64,000 bases of DNA from Planctomycetota bacterium (GCA_028281445.1 JANQJW010000053.1:1-64000); one strand, 5' to 3'; positions 8,469 through 16,939 are shown, numbered from the stretch's first letter. Numbers and translations: made by a program. Notes: generated from the letters alone by a model not told the origin.

Positions 8469-9977
8469 CTACGTGCGGCGGCGGAACGCTCTTGTGACAA
8501 CAACGAGTGCCGCCAAGAGCGCCAGCGCCAGCCAGACCGCCCACGACGGGCCGTCCTTGTGCCCCGGAAGGCGCGCAGGCGGCTCCGGCGGGACTTCAGG
8601 GGGCGCCGCAGGTTCGGGCTCCGGCCAGTCCAGCGGTCCGCTTGGAGGCGGCACCTTCAGGCGCACGATGCGATGCGGCGTCAGCCAACCGAAGTACATC
8701 GAGCTGCGAATGCGCACCGGCTCGCGGTTGAACAGAATGTCGACGTCACGGCCCAGCGCCTTCATCCGATCCGTCAGGTGCATGCGTACGTCATGGACCA
8801 CGCGACCGTTGACCTCGATCCGGATCGGTTGATCGAGATCCACGATCTCGTCGTTGAGGAACAGCGAGATCTCGCGGATGCCTTCCGTGCCGATCTCGAT
8901 CGCGCCGTCGTGGCCCCGTACGCGCACCTGGACTCGCCGGCGCTCGGCATCCCAGTCCACCCCGTCGAGATTCATCCAGTAGGGCAGAACTCGGTTGTGG
9001 CCGGCCGCGATCCAGCGGAAGGCAAGCGGAGGAGCGCGGCGTAGCGGTTCCAGCCAGTCCCGCAAGGCAGCGCCGCCATCTCCACTCGTCATGTGGTCGT
9101 GCCCGGCCGCGCGAAGGTCTGCGGCCAACGCGGGGTTGTCCACCACGTACACCGGCACGGGCCCGATGTTGCGTACGAGCCGGCGCTGCGACGCATCGAG
9201 CCGCCAGTCGCCGCGCAGCACGATGCCGGCGAAGTAGACCGCGTTCGCCGTTGCCAGGTCGAAGGCGTTGCCGCCACCGTCGAGCACGAAGCGATCGAAG
9301 TCCACATGGTAGTGCTTCCAGAACCTCGCCAGCACGCGCTGCATGGCCAGGGCGTTCATCCAGTCGGCTTGGGCTCGTACCGGCGCCAGGACGATCCATC
9401 GTTTGCGGAAGTCCGCCCATTCGGCGCGGTCCGAATAGTCCCTTTCGATGACGGCCTGGCCGGGATCGACTTCGGCTTCGGCGTCCTCCAACTCGTGTAT
9501 GCGAACGATGATGGGCAGGGGAGGACGTCGGGGGAACTCACGGGCAAGGCGCCGGTGGGGACCGTGCGACTCGGGCATGGAGAAGACCGCGTGTACGTGG
9601 TCCTTGCCGCCCTCGAATCCGTCCAGGCCGCCGGCGAGTCCTGCCAAGCGCTCGAGCCCCGCTGCGGCGAGGCCTTTGCGGGTCCGTAGGTCCGGCTTGA
9701 AGCTGCGTCCCTGGTAGACGAACCACCGGATGGCGGCTGGATCCCGCAGTACGTGCTCGCCGCGGTCGGCGTGTGCCTCCAGTGCATCCACCAGCGCCTT
9801 GCGACCGGTCCAAAGCTGTGTGTCGAGATCGAAGTACTCACGCGCCGCCATGACGAGAGGCTTGAAGGCACGAGGGTCGTCCGCCATTCGCTCGGCGATC
9901 GTCTTGTCTTCCGCGTGTGCGGGGACGGCTACCAGCAAGAAGAGCAGGAAGCCAGCGAGGCGGACGACAGGAAGCAC
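8469..9977 (-). CDS. Secreted, membrane-anchored esterase-like protein lacking the nucleophile serine
   Basis: 502 residues from a GTG at 9977, which opens a clean signal peptide (VLPVVRLAGFLLFLLVAVPAHA). The body resembles the alpha/beta-hydrolase fold of secreted feruloyl-esterase or PHB-depolymerase-like proteins. Where the nucleophile elbow GxSxG is expected, around residue 230, the sequence reads LDGGGNAFDLATANA, so the serine is absent. A Pro-rich linker (EPAAPPEVPPEPPARLPG) leads to a C-terminal membrane helix (WAVWLALALLAALVVVTRAF) and an RRRT tail, so it is probably anchored facing outward. The frame stays open upstream of 9977 into repeat DNA, which argues for this start. The role is unknown; it may bind substrate rather than cleave it. 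Confidence 0.55.
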   Translation of the reverse strand: MLPVVRLAGFLLFLLVAVPAHAEDKTIAERMADDPRAFKPLVMAAREYFDLDTQLWTGRKALVDALEAHADRGEHVLRDPAAIRWFVYQGRSFKPDLRTRKGLAAAGLERLAGLAGGLDGFEGGKDHVHAVFSMPESHGPHRRLAREFPRRPPLPIIVRIHELEDAEAEVDPGQAVIERDYSDRAEWADFRKRWIVLAPVRAQADWMNALAMQRVLARFWKHYHVDFDRFVLDGGGNAFDLATANAVYFAGIVLRGDWRLDASQRRLVRNIGPVPVYVVDNPALAADLRAAGHDHMTSGDGGAALRDWLEPLRRAPPLAFRWIAAGHNRVLPYWMNLDGVDWDAERRRVQVRVRGHDGAIEIGTEGIREISLFLNDEIVDLDQPIRIEVNGRVVHDVRMHLTDRMKALGRDVDILFNREPVRIRSSMYFGWLTPHRIVRLKVPPPSGPLDWPEPEPAAPPEVPPEPPARLPGHKDGPSWAVWLALALLAALVVVTRAFRRRT

Positions 9978-10059
9978 GCTTTCAGCGTGTCGTCCACTGA
10001 GGATTCTGCAAGGGGGACGATTCGTGCTGTGTAGCGGTGGCGGGACAGGGACGGTGCTG

Positions 10060-10200
10060 TGGCGAGTGCTGGGTGCTGAGAACGGGGAACGGGTTCGGGA
10101 ACGAGTGATGAGTGCTGGGTACTGAGAACGGGAACGGGTTCGAGAACGGGGACTGCGGGAGGGGTGCTGGGGCAGGAACCCAGTACCCAGCACCCCAGGC
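10060..10200 (+). repeat. Dispersed low-complexity repeat, copy 2
   Basis: About 140 bases of GTGCTGGGTACTGAGAACG and GAACGGGTTCGAGAACG words, ending with an inverted word (CCCAGTACCCAGCACCCC). It fills most of the gap between the divergently transcribed esterase-like gene and efp. It is the longest of three related stretches in the window. Confidence 0.7.
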
Positions 10201-10250
10201 GGCGTGCCGGGTTCTGGGTGGCTTCTCCGACCGCCGGTAGACTTCTCCCC

Positions 10251-10814
10251 ATGGACGCAACGAGCATTCGTAAGGGCAGCTTCATCAAGCACAAGGGCGA
10301 CCTCTGGCAGGCCGTCGATGTGACCCACCGGACGCCGGGCAACAAGCGCGGCTTCGTGCAGGTCAAGATGCGCAACATGAAGAACGGAGGCCACGTCACG
10401 GAGCGCTTCGCGTCGAACGAGGACGTCGAGGCTGCCTGGCTGGACGCGCGCAAGGCGCAGTACCTCTACGACGACGCCAACACGGGCCCCGTCTTCATGG
10501 ACACGGAGAACTTCGAGCAGTTCGGCCTCGACCGCGAGGTACTCGGCGACGCGATGAGCTACGTGAAGGAGAACGACGAGGTCGAGGTCACCTTCTACGA
10601 AGGCACGGCCATCGGCCTGCGCCTCCCCGCCAAGGTCGACCTGATCGTCACCGAGACCGAGGACGTCGTCCGCGGCGACACGTCGACCAACGTCCAGAAG
10701 CCCGCGACTACGGAGACGGGACTCGTCGTCAAGGTCCCCGCCCACATCAACATCGGCGACAAGATTCGCGTAAGTACCACTACCGGAGAGTTTCAGGAGC
10801 GCGTCAACGACTGA
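10251..10814 (+). CDS. efp: Translation elongation factor P
   Basis: 187 residues, the normal EF-P length, from the ATG at 10251. EF-P binds between the ribosomal P and E sites and relieves stalling on consecutive prolines. The KOW-like N-terminal domain, central OB domain and C-terminal domain (TETGLVVKVPAHINIGDKIRVST) are all present. The tip loop of domain I reads TPGNKRGFVQVK. The residue aligned with the modified Lys34 of the E. coli protein is Asn31, with Lys32 next to it, so the modification may differ or be absent. No EpmA, EarP or YmfI partner is in the window. The next gene starts 5 bases downstream, implying co-transcription. Several encoded proteins here are proline-rich, so demand for EF-P is plausible. 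Confidence 0.92.
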   Translation: MDATSIRKGSFIKHKGDLWQAVDVTHRTPGNKRGFVQVKMRNMKNGGHVTERFASNEDVEAAWLDARKAQYLYDDANTGPVFMDTENFEQFGLDREVLGDAMSYVKENDEVEVTFYEGTAIGLRLPAKVDLIVTETEDVVRGDTSTNVQKPATTETGLVVKVPAHINIGDKIRVSTTTGEFQERVND

Positions 10815-10819
10815 CCGCC

Positions 10820-11515
10820 ATGGCTACGCGCGGCAAGTGGTTCGTCCGGCGTCCCGAGACGCGCCTGCTCGTAGCGCTGTTCCTGCGGTTCTATCGCTGG
10901 TTCATCTTCGGCACGCTCCTGCTGAAGCACGACACGCGCCTGTTGCGCCTCATGCGCAGCGACGAGCCGGTCATCTTCGCGGTCTGGCACCAGGACTTCG
11001 TCTTCACGTTCGGCTACCTGTCCCGGTGGAACGCGCGCCGCAAGACGTATCCGCTCGCAAGCAGCAGCCGCGACGGCGGCATGGCGAACGCTGCCGCGGA
11101 GGGCATGGGCTACCGGACCGCCATCCGCGGATCGTCGGCCCGTGACGGACGCAAGGCGCTGCTGCAGCTCACGCGGTTGCTGCAGTCCGATCCCCATGCC
11201 TCGGTCGCCGTCGTCTGTGACGGGCCGCGGCCGCCCGCGCGCGAGCTCAAGCCCGGCATCCTTCACCTCGCGCAGGTGTCCGGACGGCCGATCTGGCTCG
11301 TCCGGACCAGCTTCAAGAACGTCGTCGACCTCCCGCGTACGTGGGCGCAGTTCCACCTGCCGCTGCCCTTCAAGCGGGGTGTCTGCTTCGCCGACGGTCC
11401 GATTCACGTGCCCGCCAACGCCAGCCGCGAGGGCCTCGAGACCATCCGCCTCGAAGTCGAGGCCCGCCTCAATCGTCTGGCGGACCGCGCGGATGCGGCG
11501 GCGGGGGCGATGTAG
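10820..11515 (+). CDS. DUF374-type lysophospholipid acyltransferase-like protein
   Basis: 231 residues. The sequence matches the DUF374 group of the LPLAT superfamily: a membrane-associated N-terminus (LRFYRWFIFGTLLLKHD), an early histidine motif (FAVWHQDFVF), SSSRDGGMANAAAEGMGY, and VAVVCDGPRPPARELKPG. Members transfer acyl chains to lipid A or phospholipid acceptors at the inner membrane; the substrate here is unknown. It follows efp by 5 bases and shares its transcript. Two further acyltransferases of the lipid A type lie just downstream on the other strand, supporting a role in outer-membrane lipid assembly. Its TAG stop coincides with the edge of a palindromic repeat. Confidence 0.8.
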   Translation: MATRGKWFVRRPETRLLVALFLRFYRWFIFGTLLLKHDTRLLRLMRSDEPVIFAVWHQDFVFTFGYLSRWNARRKTYPLASSSRDGGMANAAAEGMGYRTAIRGSSARDGRKALLQLTRLLQSDPHASVAVVCDGPRPPARELKPGILHLAQVSGRPIWLVRTSFKNVVDLPRTWAQFHLPLPFKRGVCFADGPIHVPANASREGLETIRLEVEARLNRLADRADAAAGAM

Positions 11516-11635
11516 GAGGGTCGCGTTCTGGCGAACGCGGGGGCACACAAGGTGCCCCCCTACAGCAGACCCGCTTGCGTACGCTCCGCTGCTGTAGGGA
11601 GGGGCCTTGTGCCCCTCCGCACGTGCGGAGAAGAC
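11513..11635. repeat. Palindromic repeat cluster between convergent genes
   Basis: Two hairpins stand out: GGGGGCAC-ACAAG-GTGCCCCC (11539-11559) and GGAGGGGC-CTTGT-GCCCCTCC (11598-11618), wrapped by CTACAGCAG and its complement CTGCTGTAG. The 5-base loops ACAAG and CTTGT are reverse complements, so the hairpins are inverted copies. The left edge (TAGGAGGG) includes the stop codon of the DUF374 gene. It could also act as a two-way terminator. Confidence 0.7.
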
Positions 11636-11637
11636 AC

Positions 11638-12630
11638 CTACACGGGGTCGTACTCCGAGTACGCCGGATACCCCTCGCGCGCTTCGTGCGGCCGGCTCTT
11701 CCAGCGCTTGAGCGTCCAGTTCCAGAGCGTCGGGTCCTTGCGGATCACAGCCTCGAGGGCCTCGTTGATGCGGGTCATCAGTGCGCGCGTCTGCTCGTCG
11801 CGGGTGCCGTGAGGGAGATCCTCCGAGAGGTCGGGCCCGAACCAGATCCGATAGCGACCCTCGTGGGGCACGAGGAACACGGGATACACAGGCGCTCCGT
11901 AGCGCAGTGCCAGCACGGCCGGCAACGGCGAGGTACGCGCCGGTAGGCCCATGAACGGCACGTAGATGCCGCCGTGCGTACGCCGCACGTTGCGGTCCAC
12001 CAGCAAGCCCGCGATCCCGCCTTCGCCCACGATGCGCATGACCGCGCGAGCGCCGCCCTTTCGGAAGACGGAGATGATGTCCCCGTGGCTGCGCAGCTTC
12101 TTGAGCAGTCGGTTGAGTGCGTCGTGCTCGATCTCTTCGGCGAGGAACACCGTCGGCGGGTAGTCGAGGAACAGGAGGCGGAGCCCCAGCAACAGCTCCC
12201 AGTTCCCGATGTGCCCCGATACGAAGACCGCGCCGCGCGTGCGGACGGCCTCGTAGTCGTGCGGCCGCGCGCTCTCCTTGTCAACCATCTCGACCCAGGC
12301 GCGGTAGCGCTTCGGCGTCAAGGGCTGCAGGTGAAACAGCAGCAGGATGGAGCGCATGACGTTGCGCATGCTCGCGCGCAGGAGCTGCTTGCACTCGGCC
12401 GCGGACTTCGTGTCTCCGAACACCACGCGCATGTTCTGGAACGCTGCCGCCCGCCCGCGGTGATCCAGCGCCGCCAGAGCTTCGCCAAGACCGTCTCCGA
12501 GCTTCAGGACCCAGCGCGAGGGCAACGCGCCGAGGATCTTCACGACGCCGTAGAGGAAGCCGACCGTCAGCTCTTCGAGCGGCTGCCAGCTGCGCAGCTT
12601 CCTCGTGACGTCCAGCAGGGCCTTGGGCAT
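11638..12630 (-). CDS. LpxL/HtrB-type lipid A acyltransferase (paralogue 1)
   Basis: 330 residues from the ATG at 12630. The family transfers acyl chains to Kdo-lipid A or related glycolipids at the inner membrane. The HX4(D/E) catalytic motif is visible (VSGHIGNWELLLGL), as are VFLAEEIEH, GLLVDRNV and a C-terminal NWTLKRWKSRP. It lies 25 bases downstream of a paralogue of nearly equal length. TAGGAT lies 8 bases before the start and no Shine-Dalgarno is obvious. Substrate specificity within the LpxL/LpxM/PatA group cannot be assigned. Confidence 0.85.
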   Translation of the reverse strand: MPKALLDVTRKLRSWQPLEELTVGFLYGVVKILGALPSRWVLKLGDGLGEALAALDHRGRAAAFQNMRVVFGDTKSAAECKQLLRASMRNVMRSILLLFHLQPLTPKRYRAWVEMVDKESARPHDYEAVRTRGAVFVSGHIGNWELLLGLRLLFLDYPPTVFLAEEIEHDALNRLLKKLRSHGDIISVFRKGGARAVMRIVGEGGIAGLLVDRNVRRTHGGIYVPFMGLPARTSPLPAVLALRYGAPVYPVFLVPHEGRYRIWFGPDLSEDLPHGTRDEQTRALMTRINEALEAVIRKDPTLWNWTLKRWKSRPHEAREGYPAYSEYDPV

Positions 12631-12655
12631 GGAGGCGAATCCTATGCGCTCGTCG

Positions 12656-13663
12656 CTACGTGTGGTGCTGGCGTTCCGGGTCCCACTCGCTGTACGGCGG
12701 ATAGCCGCCCAGCTCCTGGTGGGGGCGTCCCTTGAAGCGCTTGAGCGTCCAGGTCCACAGCTCGGGCCGGGCGCGGATGATGTCCTCGAGGACCCCATTT
12801 ACGCGTGTGAGGAGCTCGCGCATGCGCTCGCGATCGTCTTGCTCCGTGAGCCCGGCTGCCAGGTCGGGTCCCATCCAGAGGTGGTAGCGCCCGTCGTCCT
12901 GTGGGAGACAGAACATCGGGTACACGGGCACGTCGTAGCGCAGGGCCAGCCAGGCGGGCAGCGGCGTCGTACGCGCCTCGAGCCCGAAGAAGGGGGCGTA
13001 CACGCCGCCCTGCTGGCGGCGGACGTTGCGATCGACGAGGATGCCGGCGTTGCCCCCGGCCGCGACCACGCTGATGACGGTTCGCGCCCCGCCCTTGCGC
13101 AACGCCGAGATCAGGTCGCCATGACTCCGGAGACGACTGAGGATCTCGTTCACAGCGGCGTCGGGAATCTCCTCGGCCAGGAAGATGGTCGGCGGGAAAT
13201 CGCGGAAGAGCACGCGCAGCCCGAGCAGCATCTCCCAGTTCCCGATGTGGCCTGAGACGACCACGCCGCCCCGGGCCCAGAGATCCTGCATCGCGTCGAC
13301 CTTGGTCTGCTCGACCTCGGTGGTGTCCACCCACTTGCGAAAGCGTTGCTCCGTCAACGGCTGCGCGTGGAACAGCAGCAGCATCGAGCGCCCCACGAGG
13401 CGCTCGGCATGCCGGTAGAGCCGCCGGCACTCGGCGCGGCTCTTGGAATCCCCGAACACGACGCGCATGTTCTGGTACGCGACACGGCGGGCTCCCGCGT
13501 CGAGCAGGACGCGCAACTCTCCGAGCACATCCCCCAGGCGCAGCACCCAGCGCGAGGGCAGTGCTGCGAGGATCTTGACGGCGCTGTAGCCCACCGTCAC
13601 CGCCACCTTCTGCAGCACGCGCGTGCGACGCAGCTTGCGGGTGAGCAGGCGGGCGCGCGACAT
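12656..13663 (-). CDS. LpxL/HtrB-type lipid A acyltransferase (paralogue 2)
   Basis: 335 residues. It is closely similar to its neighbour over the full length: both share ALPSRWVL, NMRVVFGD, SGHIGNWE, LVDRNVRR and WTLKR, indicating tandem duplication. The HX4E catalytic motif is intact (VSGHIGNWEMLLGL). As first gene of the pair it is likely transcribed from a promoter just upstream: TAGGAT on the minus strand (13677-13672) ends 8 bases before the ATG, and no Shine-Dalgarno is present. Two LpxL-like enzymes usually add the two secondary acyl chains of lipid A, which is the inference here. Confidence 0.85.
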   Translation of the reverse strand: MSRARLLTRKLRRTRVLQKVAVTVGYSAVKILAALPSRWVLRLGDVLGELRVLLDAGARRVAYQNMRVVFGDSKSRAECRRLYRHAERLVGRSMLLLFHAQPLTEQRFRKWVDTTEVEQTKVDAMQDLWARGGVVVSGHIGNWEMLLGLRVLFRDFPPTIFLAEEIPDAAVNEILSRLRSHGDLISALRKGGARTVISVVAAGGNAGILVDRNVRRQQGGVYAPFFGLEARTTPLPAWLALRYDVPVYPMFCLPQDDGRYHLWMGPDLAAGLTEQDDRERMRELLTRVNGVLEDIIRARPELWTWTLKRFKGRPHQELGGYPPYSEWDPERQHHT

Positions 13664-13694
13664 AGGCGCGAATCCTACGCCGACCCCATCACCG

Positions 13695-13726
13695 GGTGGA
13701 TCCGGTGCCGGGTGGATCCGGTGCCG
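13695..13726. repeat. Two-copy 16-base tandem repeat
   Basis: The 16-base unit GGTGGATCCGGTGCCG occurs twice head to tail (13695-13710 and 13711-13726), just downstream of the 34-aa minus-strand gene and upstream of the LpxL pair. Function unknown. Confidence 0.6.
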
Positions 13727-13748
13727 GCGGATCAGATGCGGGCAGGGA

Positions 13749-13853
13749 TCAGATCAGCAGCGCGACTACGATCCCCAGCATCACGAGTCCAGCAGACAGG
13801 TACTCCCCGGCCAGGCGGCCGGCAGAGGCAGCACGTACACTCTCCGTCGTCAT
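13749..13853 (-). CDS. 34-residue single-helix membrane microprotein
   Basis: A short gene of 35 codons, ATG at 13853 and TGA at 13749-13751. GGGAGG lies 5 bases before the ATG, a better ribosome site than most longer genes here have. The product has a short N-terminal head (MTTESVRAASAGRLAGE) and one hydrophobic helix (LSAGLVMLGIVVALLI) ending at the C-terminus, so it is probably a tail-anchored inner-membrane peptide. It lies between the LpxL pair and a divergent secreted-protein gene. No family is recognised; similar small proteins often tune membrane enzymes or stress responses. Confidence 0.5.
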   Translation of the reverse strand: MTTESVRAASAGRLAGEYLSAGLVMLGIVVALLI

Positions 13854-13946
13854 CACGATCCTCCCGATGCGGAGGATCGTACGGAGTGGCAGGGACAGTC
13901 CGTAAGTCGTTGATTTTCAGGAGCTTATGGATTTACCCTGGCAGGC

Positions 13947-15758
13947 ATGCGCACGGTCCTGTGTCTCCTGTTGTGCCTCATGGGCGGTTCTGCACTCGCC
14001 GAGGAGGAGGCTCCTTGGTTCACGAACGTCGCGGGCGACGTGGGACTCGAGGGTGTCAAGGCCAAGAGCTGCGTCCTCACCGACCTCGACGGAGACGGGT
14101 TCTGGGACCTGTGCCTCGATCGCCAGCGTTTCTTCCTCAGTCAGGACGGCAAGCACTTCGCGACGCATGAGAAGCACGGCATCGCCTATCCCGTCATCCG
14201 GCGCGTGCCCGTCAACCGCCAGGGCCGGCCGGACGAGGAGAAGGCCAAGGAGGGACCGTACGTTCCGCAGTACATCTACTTTGCCGATGTGGACAACGAC
14301 GGTGATCAGGATGCGATCGCAGGGGTGCGTTCGTGGTGGTTCTACTTCGACGGCCGCCGCTGGCAGACGATCGATGCCTGCGACCCCGGCGTGCGATCGA
14401 CCGTGTGGCTCAACGACGGCAAGGCACACTTCGAGAAAGCCGCCACCTCTCCGTTCGCGGCCAAGAACACCGTGGGGCCGGCCATGGCGCTGGCGATGCT
14501 CGACTACGACAACGACGGCGTGCTCGACCTCTACGAGGGGCGCGAGTACCGCCAGTATGGCGTGCTCGCGAACTGCGGCGTCGATCGGCTGTGGCAAGGC
14601 GACGGCCGTGGCGGCTTCAAGGACATGACGAAGGCCGCCGGTCTCATGACCCTGTCGGAGCCGGGGGGGCCCCGGTCGTCGCGTCCGAGCTACGGCGTGA
14701 CGCACGCGGACTGGAACAACGACGGCCACCAGGATCTGCTCCAGCTCGCCTACGGCCGCCAGTGGAACTACCTCTGGAAGAACAACGGCGACGGCACGTT
14801 CACCGACGTGGGGATGGAGACGAACTTTGCGGGTGACGACATCACCCACGGGCGCTACCCCCCGATCGTGGAACGCAAGGCCGAGCGGCCGTTTCGCAGC
14901 AACGGCAACACGTTCGATTGCGCGGTGGGGGACCTCGATAACGACGGCGATCTCGACTGCTTCCTCGGCGAGATCGCGCACTGGTGGGCGGGTGAGGCCT
15001 CGGATCTGCCCTCGCTCTTGATCAACCGCGGCTCGGAGCACGCGTACGCCTTCGAGCGCCGGACGGTCCGCGAGGCGTTTCCCCCGCGGACCTTCCGCAG
15101 CGGCGACCGCTGGAACTACGGCGATCTGCACGCCGCGTTCCTCGACGTCGACAACGACGGACGCCTCGACGTACTGATCGGCTCCGGCGACTACCCCGAC
15201 GGCCAGTTCCTGCGCCTCTATCGCCAGCAGGCCGACGGCTTCGTGGAGGTGACCGAGCGGGCAGGCTTCGACTGGGAGGGCTGCGGCGGTCTCTCGATCG
15301 GCGACTTCGACCGCGACGGCGACGTCGACATCCTCGCCGGCCGGTCCTTCATGCGCCTCAACCAGAAGCACCGCGACCGCTTCATGGGCGGCATCAAGGT
15401 GAACGCCGTAGGCCTCTTTCGCAACGACATCGCGAATCGTACGGGCAACCACTGGTTGAATGTGCGCCTCGGCGGCAAGGGCAAGGGCGGGGCCAACCGC
15501 AGCGGCCTTGGTGCGCGGGTCTACGTCACGACAGGGGACACGACGCAGATGCGCGAGCTGCGTGGCGGCAGCGGCCTGTCGAACCACCAGGATCCGCCCG
15601 AGGCCTGCTTCGGCCTCGGCAAGGCCACCGTCGTCGACCGTCTCGAAGTGCGCTGGCCGAACGCCAGACAGACCGTGCAGGTGTTCAAGAGGGTGCCGGT
15701 CGATCGATTCGTCGTCGTCACCGAGGGCAAGAAGAAGCTCGCAACGTCCGAGCGCTAG
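13947..15758 (+). CDS. Secreted CRTAC1-type FG-GAP/VCBS repeat protein with ASPIC/UnbV domain
   Basis: 603 residues with a signal peptide (MRTVLCLLLCLMGGSALA). Seven calcium-binding loops of the form DxDxDGxxD are seen, for example DLDGDGFWDL, DVDNDGDQDA, DYDNDGVLDL, DWNNDGHQDL, DLDNDGDLDC, DVDNDGRLDV and DFDRDGDVDI. They mark the blades of an integrin-like beta-propeller. The last ~90 residues match the ASPIC/UnbV domain (GLGARVYVTTGD, LRGGSGLSNHQDPP, FGLG, VEVRWP-like). This combination is common in Planctomycetota, where the proteins are secreted and of unknown function, probably adhesive or carbohydrate-binding. The next gene starts 46 bases downstream. Confidence 0.85.
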   Translation: MRTVLCLLLCLMGGSALAEEEAPWFTNVAGDVGLEGVKAKSCVLTDLDGDGFWDLCLDRQRFFLSQDGKHFATHEKHGIAYPVIRRVPVNRQGRPDEEKAKEGPYVPQYIYFADVDNDGDQDAIAGVRSWWFYFDGRRWQTIDACDPGVRSTVWLNDGKAHFEKAATSPFAAKNTVGPAMALAMLDYDNDGVLDLYEGREYRQYGVLANCGVDRLWQGDGRGGFKDMTKAAGLMTLSEPGGPRSSRPSYGVTHADWNNDGHQDLLQLAYGRQWNYLWKNNGDGTFTDVGMETNFAGDDITHGRYPPIVERKAERPFRSNGNTFDCAVGDLDNDGDLDCFLGEIAHWWAGEASDLPSLLINRGSEHAYAFERRTVREAFPPRTFRSGDRWNYGDLHAAFLDVDNDGRLDVLIGSGDYPDGQFLRLYRQQADGFVEVTERAGFDWEGCGGLSIGDFDRDGDVDILAGRSFMRLNQKHRDRFMGGIKVNAVGLFRNDIANRTGNHWLNVRLGGKGKGGANRSGLGARVYVTTGDTTQMRELRGGSGLSNHQDPPEACFGLGKATVVDRLEVRWPNARQTVQVFKRVPVDRFVVVTEGKKKLATSER

Positions 15759-15804
15759 ACCTCGACGAGGTCCCGGGCATACGATCAGGCATTGGAGGTG
15801 TTGC

Positions 15805-16932
15805 GTGCGGAAGCTGCTGATCGGGTGGACCGTCGTACTGGTCGGCGCCGCGTTGGTGCTGACCACCGGAGCGTGCGGGAGCGGAGACGGCGGAACGATG
15901 TTGACGCCGACCGTCTCGGTGCTGCAGGCCGGCAACTACTGCTTCCTCTTGTTCACGGGAGACGTCACCGGCCCCGACGCGACGACGTTCTGGGGGGACG
16001 CGACCTCCGACGGGAGCTCCTCCGTCGACCTCCCGGCGGTCATGGAGAACGACAACGGGACGGTCGCGGCGATGCCGGCCGCGTCGGCGCTCTTCACGAT
16101 GAGCGCGGGCAACGCCATGAACCTGTTTGTGTCCGGCCTTGCGTTCGGCGGGGGCCTGGCGACGGACGGCAGCATGGCGGCGTTGGCCACCATCAACTCC
16201 ACCAACCCAGCGGTTGCGATCCTCGGCAGTAAGGGATCGGGCTTCGGTAACACCAGCCTGTTCGGTGACTATCACCTCTGCGCTTTCTTCTTCAATGCCG
16301 GCGGACCATCCGACATTACGTGGTGGGGAGGGACCGCAACGTTTGACGGGGCCGGGACGTGCACCGGCTGGTCGGCGGGCATCAACTCCAACGGTGCGGT
16401 GGCGGCTCCCGCCGCCCCGATCGCCTTCGGGACCTACGCGGTTCTCGGCGACGGCACCATGACGTGGAACACGGGCGTGCCGGGCCTCAACCTCTCCGGC
16501 GGGCTCTTCGCCGGCGGCGAGCTGGGCATCCTGACCGGCTCCACCATGAACGGCATCAACATCCAGATGATCCTGTTCCTTGTACGCAAGGGTACGGGCC
16601 TGGGCCCGTCGACGTTCAGCGGCGACTACTTCTTGATCGCCTTGGGCGCGAGCAACGCGCCCCCGCCGCGCTGGCAGAGCATCGTGGGCAGTGGGACGGC
16701 CGACGGGGCGGGGAACTTCAACCTCGGGGGCCTCACGACCGTGAATCTGGACGGCATGATCAACGTCCTGCCGGGCGGTGCCACTCAGAGCTACACGATC
16801 ACCAATGACGGCACGCTCGACGTACTCAGCGGCGAGCTCCTCGGGGGCATCTCGCCGAGCGGGCGGTTCGCCGTGGGCGCGGGGACGAGCTCCGCCGCAG
16901 GAACCCCGCTCCTGTTCTTCTACTTCCGGTAG
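15805..16932 (+). CDS. Lipoprotein with three internal beta-rich repeats, function unknown
   Basis: 375 residues from a GTG at 15805, preceded by GGAGG at good spacing. A lipoprotein signal is clear (LIGWTVVLVGAALVLTTGAC, Cys followed by GSGDGG). The mature part repeats a pattern three times: an aromatic opening strand (YCFLLFTGDV, YHLCAFFFNAG, YFLIALGASN) followed by a W/G-rich segment (TTFWGDATSDG, ITWWGGTATFDGAG, QSIVGSGTADGAG). Composition is rich in Gly, Ala, Thr and Asn, as in surface proteins. No family recognised. It ends 7 bases before the convergent recQ stop. Confidence 0.65.
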   Translation: MRKLLIGWTVVLVGAALVLTTGACGSGDGGTMLTPTVSVLQAGNYCFLLFTGDVTGPDATTFWGDATSDGSSSVDLPAVMENDNGTVAAMPAASALFTMSAGNAMNLFVSGLAFGGGLATDGSMAALATINSTNPAVAILGSKGSGFGNTSLFGDYHLCAFFFNAGGPSDITWWGGTATFDGAGTCTGWSAGINSNGAVAAPAAPIAFGTYAVLGDGTMTWNTGVPGLNLSGGLFAGGELGILTGSTMNGINIQMILFLVRKGTGLGPSTFSGDYFLIALGASNAPPPRWQSIVGSGTADGAGNFNLGGLTTVNLDGMINVLPGGATQSYTITNDGTLDVLSGELLGGISPSGRFAVGAGTSSAAGTPLLFFYFR

Positions 16933-16939
16933 CCGGCGC

